Origin: an uncultured Alphaproteobacteria bacterium
Lineage (GTDB): Bacteria > Pseudomonadota > Alphaproteobacteria > Caulobacterales > Aquidulcibacteraceae
Direction: 5' to 3'
NCBI GenBank assembly: GCA_937967725.1
Contig: CALBSY010000075.1
Coordinates: 1 to 15,126 of the forward strand
DNA length: 15,126 nucleotides
Notes under the pieces: model-generated
The model's input: only the letters and a program-made list of their open reading frames with translations
Databases searched by the model: none
What the model was told of the DNA's origin: nothing
Program-made: the position numbers and the translations under genes
In this document: positions 15,125 through 15,126 of the stretch, piece by piece
Layout: each line of letters begins with the position of its first letter
Position numbering within the stretch: position 1 is the first letter of the stretch

Positions 15125-15126
15125 CT

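Larger units (their letters stand above)
14954..15126 (-). other. hfq upstream region to the window edge
   Basis: These 173 bases carry no gene I can recognise. On the minus strand TTATAG (plus 15011-15016) is the best -10 candidate for hfq and would give a leader of about 50 bases, but its -35 partner (GTAGTA at 17 bp) is poor. A 12-bp palindrome AGCCGCGCGGCT (14991-15002) would lie at the very start of that leader. A minus-strand frame is open from the edge to about 15015 (...GAIPQFGDSSSLWRLPL), but I do not recognise it and cannot say whether it is the end of a real gene. Confidence 0.35.

Noticed and set aside
1..15126. Search by eye for CRISPR, tRNA, insertion-sequence ends, att sites and phage or defence genes
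   Set aside because: No spaced direct repeats, transposase motifs, cloverleaf patterns or foreign-composition segments were visible; the window is core genome.

Overview
The window is about 15.1 kb of GC-rich, gene-dense bacterial chromosome that reads as ordinary alphaproteobacterial core genome. Several gene products and neighbourhoods point there: Hfq with an alphaproteobacterial-type sequence, hfq-hflX adjacency, a rlpA / D-Ala-D-Ala carboxypeptidase / tmk / holB / tatD / metallo-hydrolase run, and a two-domain MazG. The order Caulobacterales (Caulobacter/Hyphomonas-like) is my best guess from the TatD, Hfq and metallo-hydrolase sequences, but I cannot confirm it without a search. I see no rRNA, tRNA, insertion sequence, CRISPR array, phage gene or toxin-antitoxin pair.

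Layout. (1) 1-1455, plus: the 3' end of tdh followed by kbl, the two-step threonine-to-glycine pathway. (2) 1602-4406, plus: a large tandem-domain M16 zinc protease predicted to be an outer-membrane-directed lipoprotein. (3) 4541-6964, plus: two secreted peptidoglycan enzymes, an RlpA-type septal lytic transglycosylase with a SPOR domain and a DacA/DacC-type D-Ala-D-Ala carboxypeptidase. (4) 6970-10194, plus: a tightly packed run tmk - holB - tatD-like - metallo-hydrolase, with a 5-bp gap before tmk and 3- or 4-base stop/start overlaps between the others, almost certainly co-transcribed with the carboxypeptidase. (5) 10237-11073, plus: mazG, whose stop codon overlaps the stop of the convergent next gene. 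(6) 11070-13367: a divergent pair, an S66 LD-carboxypeptidase (minus) and a MurC/Mpl-like Mur ligase (plus), separated by only 54 bp. (7) 13372-14953, minus: hflX and hfq, overlapping and read from a promoter near the right edge.

Functional theme. Four genes (rlpA, dac, the S66 peptidase and the Mur ligase) act on peptidoglycan or its fragments, interleaved with dTMP synthesis, the clamp loader, nucleotide-pool cleaning (MazG) and RNA-based regulation (Hfq). The least ordinary part is the S66/Mur-ligase pair. In known recycling chemistry an LD-carboxypeptidase makes the tripeptide that a Mpl-type ligase re-attaches to UDP-MurNAc. Here the ligase departs from both MurC and Mpl at several normally conserved motifs, so its real substrate is open. 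Other points worth attention are an Asn in place of the second metal His of the TatD HxH motif, an HxHxDQ motif in the metallo-hydrolase, the absence of metG between holB and tatD, and GC-rich inverted repeats upstream of hfq.
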